Source: Nocardioides_C sp963700955
GTDB lineage: Bacteria; Actinomycetota; Actinomycetes; Propionibacteriales; Nocardioidaceae
Reading direction: 5' to 3'
DNA: 64,000 bases
NCBI GenBank assembly: GCA_963700955.1
Contig: CAVOZH010000011.1
Location: 434,001-498,000 of the forward strand
The notes under the pieces were generated by a model. It made no database searches and was not told where the DNA came from. It worked only from the letters and a program-made list of their open reading frames with translations. Of the stretch, positions 43,770 to 53,116 are shown piece by piece. Positions within the stretch are counted from its first letter, which is position 1. Every line of letters starts with the position of its first letter. The translations under genes were made by a program, and so were the position numbers.

Positions 43770-44160
43770 CGACGGCTCGGACCGCTGCGACGATCCCGGC
43801 GACGAGCAGCGCGAGAATGAGCAGGAGGAGGAGAACGGGGGCCTGCACCAGAAGGAGGATCAGCGACACCACGATGGCCACTCTGACCTTGCCGCTGGCT
43901 CCGAGCCAGGCGCCCTTGAGGGCTGCCCAGACGGGGTTCTTCCCCAGCAGGGATGCCTTGACCCCCTCGAAGCCCGCCCGATCGGTGGCTCCTTCGGGTG
44001 CGGCGACCTCGTTCAGCTTCCGGGTCCAGTCGTCGACCTGATGAGACGCCTTCGCCGCCGCGTACGACGCCGTCGCCTCCGAGAGGTCGCGGAGGGCCGT
44101 CACCAGGCTGGATGCAGCGGGCCCGGCGCCGCCGGCGCTGGCGATGTTCGATGCCGTCAT
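43762..44160 (-). CDS. membrane protein of unknown function, one C-terminal helix pair
   Basis: A 132-residue protein: a polar, helical N-terminal 90 residues (DLSEATASYAAAKASHQVDD then NPVWAALKGAWLGASGKVR), then a long hydrophobic stretch VAIVVSLILLLVQAPVLLLL continuing to the end. Family not recognised; actinobacterial proteins annotated as phage-shock or cell-shape accessory have similar layout. Its stop codon overlaps the convergent methyltransferase gene by 8 bp. Confidence 0.65.
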   Translation of the reverse strand: MTASNIASAGGAGPAASSLVTALRDLSEATASYAAAKASHQVDDWTRKLNEVAAPEGATDRAGFEGVKASLLGKNPVWAALKGAWLGASGKVRVAIVVSLILLLVQAPVLLLLLILALLVAGIVAAVRAVVR

Positions 44161-44222
44161 GTCGTTGGCTCCTCAGTCCCGGGTACTTGGGTCGTTCCCA
44201 GAACCAGGTCGTTCAAGCGGCC

Positions 44223-45500
44223 CTACGCGCGGCGGTCCGAGATGCGTTTGGCCTTCCCGAGCGACCGCTCCAGCGCACCGGGGTCGACCACCTCGACCTG
44301 CACACCGACCCCGATGTTGCTCCTCACGTGGTGGGCGACCTCGGCGGCAAGGGCAGGACGACGGTCGGCGGGCGTGTGGTCGTGCGCCTCGACCTGCACG
44401 GTCAGTACGTCGAGGTTGCCGGGTCGGGTGAGGACGCACAGGTAGTGCGGGCTGAGCCCCTCCACCTTGAGGATCTGCTCCTCGATCTGGGTGGGGAACA
44501 CGTTCACGCCACGGATGATCATCATGTCGTCGGTGCGGCCGGTCACCTTCTGCATCCTCCGGAAGGCCGGGAAGGCGGTTCCGGGAAGCAGCCGGGTGAG
44601 GTCGCGGGTGCGGTACCTGACCACCGGCATCGCCTGCTTGGTCAGGCTGGTGAAGACGAGCTCGCCCTCCACGCCGTCGGGCAGGACCTCGTGGGTGACC
44701 GGGTCGATCACCTCGGGGTAGAAGTGGTCCTCCCAGACATGGAGCCCGTCCTTGGTGCTGACCGCCTCCTGCGAGACGCCGGGTCCCATCACCTCCGACA
44801 GCCCGTAGATGTCGACGGCGTCGATGCCGCTGCGCTTCTCGACCTCGAGCCGCATCTCGTTGGTCCACGGCTCGGCGCCGAAGATCCCGATCTCGAGGCT
44901 GGTGTTGCGGGGGTCGACGCCCTGCCGCTCCATCTCGTCGAGGATCGCCAGGAAGTACGACGGGGTCACCATGATCACCCGCGGCTCGAAGTCGAGGATC
45001 AGCTGCACCTGCCGCTCGGTCATGCCACCCGAGACCGGCACCACCGTGCACCCGAGTCGCTCGGCCCCGTAGTGCGCGCCCAGCCCTCCCGTGAACAGTC
45101 CGTACCCGTAGGCCACGTGTACGACGTCCCCGGGACGACCACCCGCCGCGTAGATGGATCGCGCCATCAGGTCGGCCCAGGTCTCCAGGTCGTCCTGGGT
45201 GTACCCCACGACGGTGGGCTTGCCCGTCGTACCGGAAGACGCGTGGATCCGGGACACCTGCTCGCGCGGCACCGCGAACATGCCGAAGGGGTAGTTGTCA
45301 CGCAGGTCGGCCTTGGCCGTGAACGGGAACCGAGCCAGGTCCTCGAGGGCCGTCAGATCGGCGGGGTGTACGCCGGCCGCGTCGAACGCCCTTCGGTAGT
45401 GCGGGACGTGCTCGTAGGCCCGAGCCAACGTCTCCTGCAGGTGGACGAGCTGGTCCTGGCGGAGCTCGTCGCGGGTCGGGTCGGGCATCTGGAACGTCAC
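44223..45500 (-). CDS. paaK: phenylacetate-CoA ligase
   Basis: A 425-residue adenylate-forming enzyme that activates phenylacetate (or a related aromatic acid) to its CoA thioester with ATP. AMP-binding P-loop: RIHASSGTTGKPTVVGYT; then GLFTGGLGAHYGAERLGC, IYGLSEVMGPGV and RTDDMMIIRGVNVFPTQIEE in the C-terminal domain, all typical of PaaK. The GTG at 45500 has GAGG upstream; ATG 45488 is the other choice. No other paa genes are nearby, so this may be a stand-alone ligase. Confidence 0.93.
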   Translation of the reverse strand: MTFQMPDPTRDELRQDQLVHLQETLARAYEHVPHYRRAFDAAGVHPADLTALEDLARFPFTAKADLRDNYPFGMFAVPREQVSRIHASSGTTGKPTVVGYTQDDLETWADLMARSIYAAGGRPGDVVHVAYGYGLFTGGLGAHYGAERLGCTVVPVSGGMTERQVQLILDFEPRVIMVTPSYFLAILDEMERQGVDPRNTSLEIGIFGAEPWTNEMRLEVEKRSGIDAVDIYGLSEVMGPGVSQEAVSTKDGLHVWEDHFYPEVIDPVTHEVLPDGVEGELVFTSLTKQAMPVVRYRTRDLTRLLPGTAFPAFRRMQKVTGRTDDMMIIRGVNVFPTQIEEQILKVEGLSPHYLCVLTRPGNLDVLTVQVEAHDHTPADRRPALAAEVAHHVRSNIGVGVQVEVVDPGALERSLGKAKRISDRRA

Positions 45501-45668
45501 CGCTTCACCCTCGCAGATCGCCGATGCTCGTGCACCGGTCTTGGTGCGCTGTCGAGGGCGGATCGGGCCCGCTGATGTCGGCCGACCTCGACAGCGGCGG
45601 CGGGCTCCCGCGGGGCACCCGCGCCGGTTCTCGTCCACAGCGGACGGGGGGTTGCGGGCCGTCCACGG

Positions 45669-45690
45669 GTTTCGAACAGGTGTTCGAAAC
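45669..45690. promoter_or_regulatory. LexA (SOS) box upstream of the DUF222/HNH gene
   Basis: TCGAACAGGTGTTCGA (45672-45687) fits the actinobacterial SOS box TCGAAC-N4-GTTCGA perfectly, and the symmetry extends three more bases on each side. It lies 17-20 bp before TAGCGT (45707-45712), the likely -10, so bound LexA would block the promoter. This predicts induction by DNA damage. Confidence 0.85.
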
Positions 45691-45718
45691 GAGGGTGGTG
45701 GACGCCTAGCGTGGAGCC

Positions 45719-46990
45719 ATGGAGCTCGAGCCGACGCCCGTTGCGGACCGCACCGACCCGGTGCACCGGTTCGCCGGCGCGGCGTCGGCCGCGCTGGACC
45801 GGGTCCAGGATTCGCCGACGTGGGCGATGACCCCGGCGGAGCAGGCCGAGACACTGCTGGAGCTGTCTCGGGTGCAGGCCAGGTTGACCGAGCTGCGGTG
45901 GCGGGTGCTGGCCGCCGCGGACCGGAACCAGCTCGGCGCGAGGGACGGGTCGACCGGCACAGCGGCGTGGCTGGCCTCGCGGACCCGGCAGACCCGGACC
46001 CGGACCAACGCCGACCTGCGCGGCGCGCTGACCCTGGACGAGGCACGGTTCGCGGCCACCCGGGACGCGTTCGCCGCCGGCGCCCTGACCGTGGACCAGG
46101 TGTGGGTGATCCTCCGCGCGATCGAGGACCTCCCCACCGACGAGGTCACCGACGAGCAACGCACCCGGGCGCAACGGCACCTGATCGGGCTGGCCGCCGA
46201 GCACGACGCGAAACAGCTGCGGATCCTGGCCCGCCGGCTGTTCGAGGTCCTCGCCCCCGACGAGGCCGACCGGCGCGAGGCCGACGCTCTGGAGCGCGAG
46301 GAACGCCAGGCCCGGGAGCGGGCCAGGTTCGCGATCCGCGACAACGGCGACGGCACCTCCAGCGGCTGGTTCAAGCTGCCCACCCTGCACGCACAGATGC
46401 TCGGCAAGGCGGTGCAGGCGTTCGCCGCCCCGCGCCGCACCACCCCCGAGACCCGGGTCGACGCCGACGGCCACAAGATCGGGTACCCCCACCGGCTGGG
46501 GCTGGCGTTCGCCGAGCTGATCGAGCACCTGCCCACCGACAAGCTGCCCCAGGCCGGCGGCGCCGCGGCGACCGTGGTGATCACCATCGGCCTGGACCAC
46601 CTCCGCACCGGGCTCGGGGCCGCGACCCTGGACACCGGCGGCCGGATCTCCGCCGCCCAGGCCCGCCGGCTGGCCTGCACCAGCGGCGTCGTGCCCGCCG
46701 TGCTCGGCTCCCGTTCGGTCCCGTTGGACCTCGGCCGAAAGGTCCGGCTGCACACCGAACCCCAGCGCACTGCGATGACCGTCCGCGACCGCGGCTGCAC
46801 CGCCCTCGACTGCGACCGGCCCCCGGCCTGGTGCGAGGCCCACCACGACCAGGCCTGGGAAGACGGCGGCCAGACCAGCGTCGAGAACGGCCGCCTGCTC
46901 TGCGGCCATCACCACCACCTCGCCCACGACCCCCGCTACCAGACCCACCACCTCCCCCACGGCAAGGTCCGGTTCCACAAACGGACGTAG
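45719..46990 (+). CDS. DUF222 domain HNH endonuclease-signature protein (13E12 repeat family)
   Basis: A 423-residue protein. Residues 1 to about 330 are the helical DUF222 domain; the C-terminus is an HNH motif: DRGCTALDCDRPPAWCEAHH, then DGGQTSVENGRLLCGHHHHL, with paired Cys for zinc and catalytic His. It is likely a nuclease acting on DNA. These genes are multi-copy in many actinobacteria. Start: TAGCGT lies 6 nt before the ATG, so the transcript is leaderless. A perfect SOS box is upstream; several M. tuberculosis 13E12 genes are likewise LexA-controlled. Confidence 0.93.
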   Translation: MELEPTPVADRTDPVHRFAGAASAALDRVQDSPTWAMTPAEQAETLLELSRVQARLTELRWRVLAAADRNQLGARDGSTGTAAWLASRTRQTRTRTNADLRGALTLDEARFAATRDAFAAGALTVDQVWVILRAIEDLPTDEVTDEQRTRAQRHLIGLAAEHDAKQLRILARRLFEVLAPDEADRREADALEREERQARERARFAIRDNGDGTSSGWFKLPTLHAQMLGKAVQAFAAPRRTTPETRVDADGHKIGYPHRLGLAFAELIEHLPTDKLPQAGGAAATVVITIGLDHLRTGLGAATLDTGGRISAAQARRLACTSGVVPAVLGSRSVPLDLGRKVRLHTEPQRTAMTVRDRGCTALDCDRPPAWCEAHHDQAWEDGGQTSVENGRLLCGHHHHLAHDPRYQTHHLPHGKVRFHKRT

Positions 46991-47042
46991 GCAAGGCCTG
47001 CCCGGTTGGACCATGCGCGAGCGACGCCGGCGAGCATGCCCT

Positions 47043-47990
47043 TCAGGGCAGGTGCCGCAACAGCTCATCCACGGTCGCGAACTTCGCCACCACGTCGGCG
47101 GCAGCCGTCTCGGACCGCAGGAGCGCCACGCCCTGCCCCGCGTAGACGGCGACCGTGTCGAAGTCCTTCTGCTTCAGAGCCGACGAGTACCTCTCCAGCG
47201 CGGCCGAGTCGGAGGCGAGCTCGTCCTCACGGTGCTCCCACTCGTCGAAGAACGCGTTGCGCAAGGCGCGGCCGCCGTACTCCGGCGGCCATCCGGCGCG
47301 TTGGGCGATGTCGAAGACCCGTCCGTACGCCGTGGCCGTGTCGCCGGCTGCGATGAGCCTTTCCCGGGAGGCGGCTGGGAACGTGCTCTCCCGGCAGGTG
47401 AGGAACGCGGTGCCCGCCCAGGCACCTACCGCTCCTGCCGCGAGCACGGCGGCCAGACCACGAGGGCTCGAGATGCCGCCGGCGGCAACCACCGGGACCT
47501 CCAGGTCGTCGAGGACCGTCTGCAACAGAGTGAGGGTGCCGATGTCATTGCGTCCGTGGCCGCCGCCCTCGCCACCGCGCGCGACGACGAAGTCGATGCC
47601 GGCACGCTCAGCACGGCGCGCCTCCTCCAGGTTGCCGACCTGGGTGGTGACCGCCTTCCCGGCCTGCTTCAGTCGACGTACCGGCCCCTCGAACGCGCCG
47701 AAGCTCACCGAGACCAGAGCGGCATCCGACTCAGCGACCGCGTCGACCTGCGCCGGGTTCGTCTCGAGCGCCCAGGCCATGAGCCCGATACCGTACGGGC
47801 GCCCGGGCCCCGCGGCCACGCGTGCCTGCTCGGCGATCCACCCCGGCGACGCCGCCGGCCCCACGCCGATCATGCCGAGGGCACCGGCCTCGGAGACGGC
47901 GGCGGCCAGACGGCCTTCGCTGACCCGGGCCATGGGCGCCTGGATCAGCGGTACGTCGATGCCGAGGGTGCGGGTGAGCCAGTTCTGCAT
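47043..47990 (-). CDS. nitronate monooxygenase / 2-nitropropane dioxygenase-like FMN enzyme
   Basis: A 315-residue FMN-dependent TIM barrel. Seen: PLIQAPMARVSEGRLAAAVS at the start, FVVARGGEGGGHGRNDIGTL (the GxxGGH FMN/catalytic His motif), VPVVAAGGISSPRGLAAVLA and GAWAGTAFLTCRES (phosphate loop). It oxidises nitronates or, in some relatives, reduces enoyl groups. ATG 47990 has GGAGGAG just upstream. Cytoplasmic; no clear partner gene. Confidence 0.92.
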   Translation of the reverse strand: MQNWLTRTLGIDVPLIQAPMARVSEGRLAAAVSEAGALGMIGVGPAASPGWIAEQARVAAGPGRPYGIGLMAWALETNPAQVDAVAESDAALVSVSFGAFEGPVRRLKQAGKAVTTQVGNLEEARRAERAGIDFVVARGGEGGGHGRNDIGTLTLLQTVLDDLEVPVVAAGGISSPRGLAAVLAAGAVGAWAGTAFLTCRESTFPAASRERLIAAGDTATAYGRVFDIAQRAGWPPEYGGRALRNAFFDEWEHREDELASDSAALERYSSALKQKDFDTVAVYAGQGVALLRSETAAADVVAKFATVDELLRHLP

Positions 47991-48197
47991 CAGGTCTCCT
48001 CCAGATCTCCCTGGCTGAGCGGTCGTGTTCCACACGTCTCCGCTCCCGGCGCGGACATCTTGTTGTCCACGCCCGCAGCGTGACACATCACCCAGGCGTC
48101 ATAAGCCGGTGTTCGCCTGGTCCCCGACGTGCATCCGCGCTTTCGCCGCTCCGGAATGGCGTCGACGCGGTTCGGCACAGCGCCTACCGTCTCCCAC

Positions 48198-48941
48198 ATG
48201 GTCGAGGTCGAGGAGTACGACGATCCGCGGCTCGTCGCTCTCTATGACCTCCTCAACCCGTACGCCGACGACACTGCGTTCTACATCGACCTCGCCTCCG
48301 ACGAACGCGCCTCCTCGATCGTCGACATCGGTTGCGGCACGGGTCTTCTGGCCTGCGAGCTGGCTCGTCGCGGTCATCAGCTGACCGGAGTCGACCCGTC
48401 CGCCGCGATGCTCGACGTCGCGCGTCGACGGCCTGGCGCTGGGCGCGTTCGATGGGTCGAAGGGGACGCGAGCCGACTTGGGGACGCCCGGGCGGATCTC
48501 GCGATCATGACCGGTCATGTCGCGCAGGTGTTCCTCGACGATGCGGACTGGCATGAAACCCTCGCCGTGACGCGTGCAGCCCTGCGCCCCGGAGGCCTGC
48601 TCGCCTTCGAGAGCCGCAACCCGGTCGTCAGGCCGTGGGCCGCCTGGACACCGGAGTCGTCCCTGCGGCGAGTCGACGACCCGGTCCAAGAACCTGTCGA
48701 GGTCTGGCACTCGTTGAAGGACGCAGCTGCCGGGCGGGTGAGCTTCGAGACCCACTACCGCTTCCTGCCTTCTGAGGAAGTGCTGGTGTCGCAAGGCGAG
48801 CTGCGGTTCCGCACTCAGACCGAGCTCGTCGAGTCACTGGCCACCTCAGGCTTCGTGGTCGAGCACGTCTTCGGGACCTGGGATCGTCAGCCGGTCGGGC
48901 CTCGAAGCTCGGAGCTGATCTTCGTCGCCCGATCCGAATGA
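48198..48941 (+). CDS. class I SAM-dependent methyltransferase
   Basis: A 247-residue methyltransferase. SSIVDIGCGTGLLACELARRG is the SAM-binding motif I, TGVDPSAAMLDVARRR motif II and LRPGGLLAFESRNPV a later motif. The beginning, DDPRLVALYDLLNPYADDTAF, is common to small-molecule methyltransferases of this subgroup. Substrate unknown. TACCGT (48185-48190) sits 7 nt before the ATG, so the transcript is leaderless; the ATG at 48156 is unlikely. Confidence 0.9.
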   Translation: MVEVEEYDDPRLVALYDLLNPYADDTAFYIDLASDERASSIVDIGCGTGLLACELARRGHQLTGVDPSAAMLDVARRRPGAGRVRWVEGDASRLGDARADLAIMTGHVAQVFLDDADWHETLAVTRAALRPGGLLAFESRNPVVRPWAAWTPESSLRRVDDPVQEPVEVWHSLKDAAAGRVSFETHYRFLPSEEVLVSQGELRFRTQTELVESLATSGFVVEHVFGTWDRQPVGPRSSELIFVARSE

Positions 48942-49063
48942 GTTCCCGATGCCGCTCGGACGGGTCTCCATGTCGTCGTACTAGTGCGCAACCACGTCGA
49001 GGTGCTGCAGGCTCGCACAGATCTGTCCGATGACGTGCCCGGCGCACCGGCAGACTGTCCGCC

Positions 49064-49978
49064 GTGACACCTTCCTCCGAGGCTCCCCGCGCGAAGCGGC
49101 TCTCCCGACGTGGTCTCTTGCTAGGAGCCGGCCTGCTCGCCGCCGGAACGACCGCAGGCGGGGTCGCGGTCAATGAAGGCGTGGTGCCCGGGAGGGCCTG
49201 GCTGTACCGCAACCTGGGGCCCGACGGCGGGGACGGCGTCGTCCCGCGAGTCGCGTCGGGCCGCATGGTCAGCGGCAGCTTCAGCTCCCGGGCCCGGCGT
49301 GGCAGACGCTGCCGCTGGACCATCGCCTTCCCGCCCGGCCCTGCCCGCACGCTCCCCGTGGCCGTGGTCCTGCACGGTCGCGACAACGACTACTCGTCGG
49401 CGTTCAACCACAGGTACCTGGGCCTCGACCGCTTCCTCGCGGCCGCCGTGGACCAAGGCTCGAAACCGTTCGCCCTGGCCAGCGTCGACGGCGGGAAGAC
49501 CTACTGGCATGCCCGCGACAGCGGCGAGGACTCAGGTGCCATGGTCATCGACGAGTTCCTGCCCCTGCTCGCCGACCGAGGTCTCGACGTACGACGCGTG
49601 GCGTTCCTGGGCTGGTCGATGGGCGGCTACGGCGCGCTCACCCTGGCCGGCAGGCTCGGCCGGCACCGAGTGGCAGGCGTGGCCGTCGCGAGCCCGGCCT
49701 TGTGGCAGGAGTACGAGGACACAGCGCCCGGGGCCTTCGACAGCGCCGCCGACTTCGCGGCTGCAACGGCCTTCGGGCGGCAGGAGACCCTGGCCGGAAT
49801 CCCCTTGCGCATCGACTGCGGCGAGGGCGACCCGTTCTACGCAGCAACCCGCGACTACGTCGGCGGCTTCAGGCAGCCGCCGGCCGGAGGCTTCGAGCCG
49901 GGCAACCACGACGCCGGGTACTGGCGGCGCATTGCTCCGCACCAGATGCGCTTCCTTGCCCGCGCCCTCTCGAGCTGA
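49064..49978 (+). CDS. Tat-exported alpha/beta hydrolase (esterase D type)
   Basis: A 304-residue secreted esterase. The N-terminus AKRLSRRGLLLGAGLLAAG is a twin-arginine signal, so it is exported folded. The hydrolase core has VAVVLHGRDNDYSS, then VAFLGWSMGGYGALTLAG with nucleophile Ser in GWSMGG, RIDCGEGDPF with the acid, and GNHDAGYWRR with the final His region. Related proteins are antigen-85-like or tributyrin esterases. The start is GTG at 49064 with a weak ribosome site. Confidence 0.88.
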   Translation: MTPSSEAPRAKRLSRRGLLLGAGLLAAGTTAGGVAVNEGVVPGRAWLYRNLGPDGGDGVVPRVASGRMVSGSFSSRARRGRRCRWTIAFPPGPARTLPVAVVLHGRDNDYSSAFNHRYLGLDRFLAAAVDQGSKPFALASVDGGKTYWHARDSGEDSGAMVIDEFLPLLADRGLDVRRVAFLGWSMGGYGALTLAGRLGRHRVAGVAVASPALWQEYEDTAPGAFDSAADFAAATAFGRQETLAGIPLRIDCGEGDPFYAATRDYVGGFRQPPAGGFEPGNHDAGYWRRIAPHQMRFLARALSS

Positions 49979-50102
49979 GTCAGGCATCGAAGTCCGGGCG
50001 ACCGAAACGTCGCCGGAATCGAGACTGCTTTCGAATTGTCGACATGAGGTGCAGGCTGGCAGAGAGCCGTCGTCAGGATAGTGACCGGCTCAGGGAGGAC
50101 GA

Positions 50103-51053
50103 GTGACAGCGCACAGTAGCTCTCGGGGCACGGGGGACGCTCCATTCCAGCACGAGGCGGTGTTCTACCGCGGTCCGGAGGACCTGACGTCCGCGACCGT
50201 TCCCTACATTCGCGAGGGCCTGGAGCGACGAGAACCTGTGCTCGTGGCGGTGCTTCCCGACCGGATCCGCAGCCTCCGGTCGGCGCTTGGATCGGACGCC
50301 GACCGGGTCGGTTTCCTCGACATCGCAGAGGCCGGGGGGAACCCGGCGCGACTCATCCCGGTGTGGCGACGCTTCGTCCACGACTCCCTCGACGTGGGTT
50401 CAGCGCGTGGAGTCGGGGAACCTGTCTGGTCCGGTCGCAGGGACGTGGAGATCGAGGAGTGCTGGCTCCACGAGTCACTGTTGAACGTGGCCTTCGACGA
50501 CGGGCCGCCCTGGCGGCTGATGTGCCCCTACGACGTCGACTCCCTCCCGGCCGCGGTGGTCGAGGACGTCCTGCGCACACATCCGGTGGTCACCGCGACG
50601 GGACCCTCCGACGTCGAGTACGGCGGGCACCACCACGCCAAGGCGCACTTCGCGTCTCCGCTGTCGCCTGTCCCGGAGGGGGCCCATCACGTCTCGTTCG
50701 TCGTCGACGACCTGAGCAGCCTGCGCCGCTCCGTGTGTCGGTGGGCGCTCGAAGCGGGGGTGTCCGAGGACCAGGCCGATCACCTCGTCGTGGCCGCGAA
50801 CGAGCTCGCCACCAACAGCATCGCCCACGGGGGTGGGTCGGGGGTCCTAGAGGCCTGGACGGAGCCGGACGCGTTCGTCGTGGAGGTCAGTGACCGCGGT
50901 GTCGTCTCGGACCCCCTGGTCGGGCGGGAGCTGGCGCTCGATGCCGCCGAGAGCGGTCGCGGCGTCTGGATCGTGAACCAGCTCTGCGATCTGGTTCAGA
51001 TGCGCTCTCTCGAGGAGACGGGAACCGTCGTACGACTCCACTCGTGGCTGTGA
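50103..51053 (+). CDS. RsbA-like anti-sigma regulator: MEDS domain plus HATPase domain
   Basis: A 316-residue soluble regulator. Residues about 15-175 form a MEDS domain (FQHEAVFYRGPEDLTSATVP, later HESLLNVAF), a sensory module often found with light, redox or methanogen/methylotroph signalling. Residues about 190-310 are a GHKL ATPase of the anti-sigma type: VVAANELATNSIAHGGGSGV and AESGRGVWIVNQLCDLVQM. Known relatives are serine kinases that control sigma-B-like factors through anti-sigma antagonists. No sigma or STAS gene is adjacent, so the partner is elsewhere. GTG start with GGGAGGAC upstream. Confidence 0.88.
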   Translation: MTAHSSSRGTGDAPFQHEAVFYRGPEDLTSATVPYIREGLERREPVLVAVLPDRIRSLRSALGSDADRVGFLDIAEAGGNPARLIPVWRRFVHDSLDVGSARGVGEPVWSGRRDVEIEECWLHESLLNVAFDDGPPWRLMCPYDVDSLPAAVVEDVLRTHPVVTATGPSDVEYGGHHHAKAHFASPLSPVPEGAHHVSFVVDDLSSLRRSVCRWALEAGVSEDQADHLVVAANELATNSIAHGGGSGVLEAWTEPDAFVVEVSDRGVVSDPLVGRELALDAAESGRGVWIVNQLCDLVQMRSLEETGTVVRLHSWL

Positions 51054-51100
51054 GAACCCCGGTCAAGGATCGCGGGAAGCTGCCGACAGTCGCTGCCGAG

Positions 51101-51487
51101 TCACGTCATGCCTGTGACGGTGTGAGCACTGGAGACGCAGAACTCGTTGCCCTCCGGGTCCGCCATGACCGTCCACGTGTCGGGATTCGCGAGCGACGGA
51201 GGGTCTTGGCGGACCTCGACGACAGTCGCCCCGGCGGCAACCAGTCGCGCCACCTCGTCTTCCATCGAGCCTGGGGTGACGAGGTCGAGATGCAGCCGGT
51301 TCTTGACCTCCTTCGCCTCGGGCACGTTCATGAAGTAGAGAGGCGTCCCAGCCCGTGACGGATCGCTGACCTCGAACTCGTCGGTGTTCCGTTCCGACAC
51401 GCGGTACGACAACGCACCGGCCCAGAAATCCGCCTGCGCGCGTGAGTCGCGGCAGTCCACGACCACAGCCAACACTGATGACGACAT
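51101..51487 (-). CDS. VOC family protein
   Basis: A 128-residue glyoxalase-fold protein: SVLAVVVDCRDSRAQADFWA with the first strand, KNRLHLDLVTPGSMEDEVAR, and TVMADPEGNEFCV with the last metal-ligand Glu. The first ligand His seems absent (VVVDCRD), so it may bind rather than metabolise its ligand. ATG 51487 has GGAGGCAGC directly upstream. Function unknown. Confidence 0.88.
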   Translation of the reverse strand: MSSSVLAVVVDCRDSRAQADFWAGALSYRVSERNTDEFEVSDPSRAGTPLYFMNVPEAKEVKNRLHLDLVTPGSMEDEVARLVAAGATVVEVRQDPPSLANPDTWTVMADPEGNEFCVSSAHTVTGMT

Positions 51488-51697
51488 GCTGCCTCCTCGT
51501 AGGGATCCTCCCATTGAGCGAGACGCTCGCCGAAGTCGCAAGAAGACGCGTGGCCAGAGGCGTCTCGCTCCGTCGCCGTACCTGGCCATCTCAGTGACGT
51601 GCGCGGGCGGGGCTGCGGCCATGGACCGGTGGGCCCGACCGGACGTGGCGTGGGGACTCTTCGAGGTTCGGGAACGAGATGCTGACGCGCGCAGCTA

Positions 51698-53116
51698 CTA
51701 CCCGTGGGCCATGTCGACGAATCGCGAGTAGTGGCCCTGGAACGCCACGGTGACGTCCCGCGTCGGGCCGTTACGGTGCTTGGCCACGATCAGGTCCGCC
51801 TCACCGGGTCGGGTCGACTCCTTCTCGTAGGCGTCCTCGCGGTGGAGCAGGATCACCATGTCGGCGTCCTGCTCGATGGAGCCGGACTCTCGAAGGTCGC
51901 TCATCATCGGCCGCTTGTCCGCACGCTGCTCAGGACCACGGTTCAGCTGCGACAGGGCGATGATCGGGACGTCGAGCTCCTTGGCCAGCAGCTTGATCTG
52001 ACGCGAGAACTCCGAGACCTCGAGCTGGCGGGACTCGACCTTCTTGCCGGAGCTCATCAGCTGCAGGTAGTCGATGACGATCAGGCGCAGGTCGTGACGC
52101 TGCTTGAGCCGACGGGCCTTGGCACGGATCTCCATCATCGTCATGTTCGGCGAGTCGTCGATGAACAGCGGCGCCGAGGACACCTCACCCATCTTGCGGG
52201 CCAGCTTCGCCCAGTCGTCGTCGCCCATGTGACCGTTGCGCATGTGGTTCAGCGGGATCTTCCCCTCGGCTGACAGCAGACGCATCGTGATCTCGTTGCG
52301 CGTCATCTCCAGGGAGAAGATCACGCTCGCGAGGTTGTGGTGGATCGACGCCGAGCGGCAGAAGTCCAGGGCGAGGGTCGACTTACCCATGGCGGGTCGC
52401 GCCGCCACGATGATCATCTGCCCACCGTGCAGGCCGTTGGTCAGCTCGTCCAGGTCGGCGAACCCTGTCGGCACGCCGACCATCTCGCCGTCGCGGTTCG
52501 AGATCGCCTCGATCTCGTCGAGGGTGGACTCCATGATCTCGCTCAGCGGCGCGTAGTCCTCCGCCGTGCGCTTGTCGGTGACCCCGTAGACCTCGGCCTG
52601 GGCCCGGTCCACGACCTCGTCGACCTCGCCCTCGCCCGCGTAGCCCCACTGCGCGATGCGAGTGCCGGCGTCGACGAGCCTGCGCAGGATCGCCTTCTCC
52701 CGGACGATCTCGGCGTAGTAGCCGGCGTTCGCGGCGATCGGCACGCTGGCCGAGAGGGTGTGAAGGTACGGCGCCCCGCCGACCCTCCCGAGCTCGCCCC
52801 TCTTCTGGAGCTCCGCGGCGACCGTGACCGGGTCGGCCGGCTCGCCGCGCCCGTAGAGGTCGACGATCACGTCGAAGATCGCCTCGTGTGCGGGGCGGTA
52901 GAAGTCGGTGCCGCGCACCGCCTCGATCACATCTGCGATCGCGTCCTTGGACAGCAGCATCGAGCCGATGACGCTCTGCTCCGCATCATTGTCCTGAGGC
53001 GGGGTGCGGTCACCTCCGCCGCCTCGCCCTCCGCCGTACTCGCTGCTGTCCGGGGCGATGGTCCAACCACCGTCGAGAGCTGACCCCGGACCGCTGGGGA
53101 ACTCTGCAATGCTCAC
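51698..53116 (-). CDS. dnaB: replicative DNA helicase
   Basis: A 472-residue hexameric helicase that unwinds DNA at the replication fork. The N-terminal domain (DAEQSVIGSMLLSKDAIADV) interacts with primase; the C-terminal motor has Walker A in VAARPAMGKSTLALDFCRSA, Walker B in RLIVIDYLQLMSS, and arginine-finger region FSRQIKLLAKELDVPIIALS. There is no intein, which interrupts dnaB in some mycobacteria. The start is GTG at 53116 with AAGGAGAGG upstream. The upstream region has several DnaA-box-like sites. Confidence 0.97.
   Translation of the reverse strand: MSIAEFPSGPGSALDGGWTIAPDSSEYGGGRGGGGDRTPPQDNDAEQSVIGSMLLSKDAIADVIEAVRGTDFYRPAHEAIFDVIVDLYGRGEPADPVTVAAELQKRGELGRVGGAPYLHTLSASVPIAANAGYYAEIVREKAILRRLVDAGTRIAQWGYAGEGEVDEVVDRAQAEVYGVTDKRTAEDYAPLSEIMESTLDEIEAISNRDGEMVGVPTGFADLDELTNGLHGGQMIIVAARPAMGKSTLALDFCRSASIHHNLASVIFSLEMTRNEITMRLLSAEGKIPLNHMRNGHMGDDDWAKLARKMGEVSSAPLFIDDSPNMTMMEIRAKARRLKQRHDLRLIVIDYLQLMSSGKKVESRQLEVSEFSRQIKLLAKELDVPIIALSQLNRGPEQRADKRPMMSDLRESGSIEQDADMVILLHREDAYEKESTRPGEADLIVAKHRNGPTRDVTVAFQGHYSRFVDMAHG

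Noticed and set aside
45719..46990. Group II intron or mobile-element HNH protein
   Set aside because: There is no reverse transcriptase or intron structure; the DUF222 domain places it in the 13E12-like family. No flanking repeats were seen.
48060..48070. DnaA box-like TTGTCCACG near the nitronate monooxygenase
   Set aside because: Single site with one mismatch and no cluster; expected by chance.
51698..53116. Intein within dnaB
   Set aside because: The protein is 472 residues with continuous helicase motifs, so no intein is present.
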